From assembly GCA_013698165.1 (NCBI GenBank), contig JACCVN010000031.1, forward strand, positions 1-8,577: a DNA stretch of 8,577 nucleotides, written 5' to 3'. Under the pieces are notes generated by a model. It was not told the DNA's origin. It saw nothing but the letters and a program-made list of their open reading frames with translations, and ran no database searches. The DNA comes from Parachlamydiaceae bacterium (GTDB lineage: Bacteria > Chlamydiota > Chlamydiia > Chlamydiales > Parachlamydiaceae). A program made the translations under genes and the position numbers. Shown one piece after another: positions 6,065 through 8,577 of this stretch (the first letter of the stretch is position 1; each line of letters starts with the position of its first letter).

Positions 6065-6940
6065 GTGAAAAAAGTGTTAAAAACGGTTTATGACAAAATT
6101 CCTCTAAAAAGAGAAGTTTTTTCGATAGTTAAAAAATTCGCCGCTCCGAGCGAGCGAACATACCGGCATCTGCATTTTCGTGGAAATATTAAAGTTAAAA
6201 TTGACGATTCCCATTCATTTAAGATCAGACATTACGGTTATGAGGTGGAAAATTCCATTTTTTGGGCGGGATTGACAAACGGCTGGGAAAAAGTTTCTTT
6301 ATCTATATGGATCAAACTGGCTCGCAGTGCCGATGTAGTTTTCGATATAGGCGCGAATACCGGAGTTTATTCGCTGATCGCCAAATCTCTGAATCCGCAA
6401 GCCCAAGTTTATGCCTTTGAGCCGGTAAAGCGGGTTTTTGAAAAATTGGAGTTTAACAATCAACTCAACGGTTATGATATAAACTGTTTTGAACGTGCCG
6501 CTTCCGACAGCGACGGAACCGCAATTATTTATGATACTGCGGATGAACACACATACTCTGTAACGATTGGCAAAAATTTAAATGCGCCGGATGTTCCGGT
6601 TAAATCAGTCAATATCGAAACGGTCAGGCTGGATACGTTAGTTGAGAATTTGAGAATACCCAAAATTGATTTAATCAAGTTGGATGTCGAAACTTATGAA
6701 CCTGAAGTTATTGAAGGATTAGGCAGGTATTTAGAAGAATTTAAGCCGACAATGCTGGTCGAAGTTTTAAATGATGATGTCGGGCGCAGAATAGAATCGC
6801 TTGTGAACGGGAAAGGTTATGTTTATCTTAATCTTGACGAAGAAATGGGAACGATCAAACCCGTTCGGCATATATCTAAAAGTGATGATTACAATTATCT
6901 TATTTGCAGCGAGGAGGTAGCAAAATTGGTTATGAATTAG
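6065..6940 (+). CDS. FkbM-family SAM-dependent methyltransferase
   Basis: A cytoplasmic class I methyltransferase of 291 residues that probably O-methylates a sugar hydroxyl of the glycan or its nucleotide-sugar or lipid-linked precursor. The SAM-binding core begins with motif I VVFDIGANTGVYS (91-103), followed by the acidic strand end YAFEP (116-120) that contacts the ribose. DLIKLDVETYEPEVIEG (202-218) is the hallmark FkbM segment; the usual glycine after DVE is threonine here. RLDTL (188-192) is also typical of the family. The roughly 85-residue N-terminal extension (basic, with HLHFRGNIKVKI) is common in glycan-cluster members. The GTG start is supported by GAAGGA ten bases upstream and by a good fit of length. 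It lies 116 bases after the flippase and 138 before the next glycosyltransferase, so separate promoters are possible. Confidence 0.88.
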   Translation: MKKVLKTVYDKIPLKREVFSIVKKFAAPSERTYRHLHFRGNIKVKIDDSHSFKIRHYGYEVENSIFWAGLTNGWEKVSLSIWIKLARSADVVFDIGANTGVYSLIAKSLNPQAQVYAFEPVKRVFEKLEFNNQLNGYDINCFERAASDSDGTAIIYDTADEHTYSVTIGKNLNAPDVPVKSVNIETVRLDTLVENLRIPKIDLIKLDVETYEPEVIEGLGRYLEEFKPTMLVEVLNDDVGRRIESLVNGKGYVYLNLDEEMGTIKPVRHISKSDDYNYLICSEEVAKLVMN

Positions 6941-7045
6941 TGTTGTTACATTTGACCTGATTTGTTCATTTTATATAGATTGGTTCGATTGGTATCATTG
7001 CCGTAAAATAAGTTTTGAGGAAGTTGAACCGACGGTTTAGCCGCA

Positions 7046-7076
7046 TTGATTCAAACCGAAATAATGTATTTATAAT
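7046..7076 (+). promoter_or_regulatory. Candidate promoter for a leaderless glycosyltransferase mRNA
   Basis: TTGATT (7046-7051) and a perfect TATAAT (7071-7076) are separated by 19 bases. The -10 box ends two bases before the ATG at 7079, so transcription would begin at or just inside the start codon. No Shine-Dalgarno sequence is present. AT-rich sequence yields such boxes by chance, so this remains a candidate. The gene may instead be read from an upstream promoter. Confidence 0.3.
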
Positions 7077-7078
7077 TA

Positions 7079-8239
7079 ATGAAATTAAAGATTTTCCATA
7101 TAATACCTAATTTAGGAAATGGCGGTGCAGAGCATTTGTTGATGAACATTGTTTCCAAAACGTCCCGAAGTAAATTTTCACACACAATTTTCGTTCTCAG
7201 ACCTTCAGGAGGATTTGCGCCGATAGTCCGGCAAAACGGTGGCGAAGTAATCGAACTTAATCTTACCGGCAAACGACCTTGGTTTGCGGCAACGCGCAGA
7301 ATAATCCCGATCATCAGCCAACGGCAGCCTGATCTGGTCTTATCTTACTTATATGATGCGTCAATGGTATCGAGTTTGGTTTCCTTCGCTAACAGAAATA
7401 TCCCTTTAATTACCACACTTCACTCGCCGGCATACGATTCGGAAACTATCAAAGCAGGCGATTGGTCGCCCCGAAAAGTAAAAATTTTACAAAAAATAGA
7501 TGAATTCTCAGCGAAACTTACAAAACCTAATTTTGTTGCTTGTTCAAACTATGTTGCTGAATCCTATAAAAATAGTTTGGGTATTGATTCGTCGAAAATA
7601 AGAGTGATTCATAATTTCGTTCCTTCAAAATTTTTAAACACAGAATCCCAAAAATCTCAAAGGCTCAGAAAATCAATCGAAATTCCGAAAGACGGCTTCG
7701 TTTATCTGACCGTCGGACGGCTTGACCCGCCGAAGGGACAAATATATTTAATGAAAGCCTTTCAGGAGGTTTTGGCTGAAATTCCAAACGCTTATCTGGT
7801 AATTGTCGGCGTAGGACCATCGGAGAACGACTATAAAAAAGCAGCCGAAGAATTGAAAATAGATTATCACACCCGTTTTTTAGGAAGCAGAAATGATGTT
7901 TGCGAGCTTTTAGAGATGGCGGATGTTTTTGTTTTCCCAACCCTTTTTGAAGGTTTCGGAATTGCTTTGATTGAAGCGATGGCGAAAAAACTTCCGTGTA
8001 TCTCTACAAATCTTGATGTCATCAGAGAAATAGTTGACGATAACATTTCGGGCATTTTGGTCGAGTCAAAATCCGTGTCCGGGTTAGCCGAAAATATGAT
8101 TAAATTATTTAAGCAGCCTCAATTAAGAAAAGAACTTGGCGATAAGGCTTTTCAAAAAGTGCAAACGTGCTTTTCCAGCGATGTGATAATTCCGAAATGG
8201 GAAGAATTATATTTGGAAATCTCCGGCAAAAATCAATGA
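7079..8239 (+). CDS. GT4-family glycosyltransferase, full length
   Basis: A retaining GT-B glycosyltransferase of 386 residues, the usual length for GT4, acting at the cytoplasmic membrane face. The N-terminal acceptor domain starts with KIFHIIPNLGNGGAEHLL (4-21), whose glycine-rich loop and GGAE are standard, so the ATG at 7079 is right even though no Shine-Dalgarno sequence precedes it. ITTLHS (111-116) and KPNFVACS (149-156) follow. The donor domain opens with FVYLTVGRLDPPKG (207-220) and holds FPTLFEGFGIALIEA (286-300), with the E-x7-E glutamates at 291 and 299. It is a close paralogue of the gene ending at 1011: about half of the aligned residues are identical by eye in the first 104 shared positions. 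Its stop overlaps the next start as ATGA, indicating translational coupling. Sugar donor and linkage cannot be told. Confidence 0.93.
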   Translation: MKLKIFHIIPNLGNGGAEHLLMNIVSKTSRSKFSHTIFVLRPSGGFAPIVRQNGGEVIELNLTGKRPWFAATRRIIPIISQRQPDLVLSYLYDASMVSSLVSFANRNIPLITTLHSPAYDSETIKAGDWSPRKVKILQKIDEFSAKLTKPNFVACSNYVAESYKNSLGIDSSKIRVIHNFVPSKFLNTESQKSQRLRKSIEIPKDGFVYLTVGRLDPPKGQIYLMKAFQEVLAEIPNAYLVIVGVGPSENDYKKAAEELKIDYHTRFLGSRNDVCELLEMADVFVFPTLFEGFGIALIEAMAKKLPCISTNLDVIREIVDDNISGILVESKSVSGLAENMIKLFKQPQLRKELGDKAFQKVQTCFSSDVIIPKWEELYLEISGKNQ

Positions 8240-8577
8240 AAACTCTTTATCTATGTTATTTCGGATTGCGCGAACCGCTTGTTCAGACGCAGGTTATTCC
8301 TTATTTGCTCGAAATCGGAAAATTGACCGATATAAAAATAAGTCTTTTGACTTTTGAGCCGCATTTTAAGGAAAACTGGAGCGATGAACAGATCGAAGCA
8401 CAAAAGCGGAAACTTAGCGATCAAGGAATAAGCTGGTATGTTTTGCCGTATCATAAAAGTCCCTCTGTTCCTGCTACGCTTTACGATATTTTTCGCGGAG
8501 CGATGCTGGCGCAGAAATTAATAAAGGAAGAAAATATCAACATCCTGCACGCACGGGTTCACGTTCCGGCATTAATG
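8236..8577 (+). CDS. GT-B glycosyltransferase N-terminal domain, 3' end outside the window
   Basis: An open frame of 114 codons runs from an ATG at 8236 to the window end. It overlaps the previous gene by four bases (ATGA), so it is probably translated by coupling and belongs to the same transcript. The N-terminus reads MKTLYLCYFGLREPLVQTQV (1-20), which matches the opening strand and loop of GT4 enzymes in which the segment before EPL is followed by Q-V and a helix. IPYLLEIGKL and ILHARVHVPALM (103-114) correspond to the next helix and to the strand with a conserved HxR near the acceptor site. The donor domain with the E-x7-E motif lies beyond the window, so the class is inferred from the N-terminus and context. 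It is not a close relative of the two other GT4 genes here. Confidence 0.75.
   Translation, partial: MKTLYLCYFGLREPLVQTQVIPYLLEIGKLTDIKISLLTFEPHFKENWSDEQIEAQKRKLSDQGISWYVLPYHKSPSVPATLYDIFRGAMLAQKLIKEENINILHARVHVPALM

Noticed and set aside
7033..7058. CGGTTT...AAACCG inverted repeat upstream of the second GT4 as an operator or terminator
   Set aside because: Only six pairs around a 14-base loop, no following T run and no second copy; well within chance.
1..8577. Defence system, toxin-antitoxin, phage or RNA genes
   Set aside because: No nuclease, toxin, integrase or phage motif, and no tRNA or rRNA fold, was seen on either strand; all recognisable genes belong to glycan synthesis.

Overview
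This window is part of a surface-polysaccharide (O-antigen, capsule or exopolysaccharide) biosynthesis locus from a bacterium. It carries three GT4-type glycosyltransferases (two cut by the window edges), a Wzx-like flippase, an FkbM-type sugar methyltransferase, a CE4 polysaccharide deacetylase and a GNAT acyltransferase. The source organism cannot be fixed from the sequence. Weak Shine-Dalgarno use, moderate GC content and a REP-like hairpin with an AACCGCC...GGCGGTT stem are compatible with an Acidobacteriota/Blastocatellia-like genome, but that rests on recollection of similar hairpins and is tentative.

Layout, left to right. (1) 1-1011 (+): the 3' part of a GT4 glycosyltransferase. (2) 1012-1527: a gene-free stretch with a start-less coding remnant (1126-1308) and a roughly 155-bp MITE/REPIN-like palindromic element (1353-1507). 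(3) 1528-4025 (-): an AT-rich block in the opposite orientation, with a CE4 deacetylase, the wreck of a duplicated deacetylase-acetyltransferase pair, and an intact GNAT acyltransferase. (4) 4026-4385: a gene-free divergent intergenic region. (5) 4386-8577 (+): flippase, FkbM methyltransferase, a second full-length GT4 that is a close paralogue of the first, and the start of a third GT4 coupled by an ATGA overlap.

How the genes fit together (inference): the GT4 enzymes extend a lipid-linked oligosaccharide at the cytoplasmic face, FkbM O-methylates a sugar, and the flippase exports the unit. The deacetylase-GNAT pair may exchange an N-acetyl group for another acyl group on an amino sugar. The pair appears to have been duplicated in tandem and then collapsed by an internal deletion. 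What remains is an in-frame GNAT::deacetylase fusion that also carries a one-base frameshift. A separate exact 46-bp tandem duplication covers the deacetylase start codon and probably altered its translation. The most interesting content is therefore this record of recent rearrangement and the palindromic element beside it. I do not see a clearly new multi-gene system.
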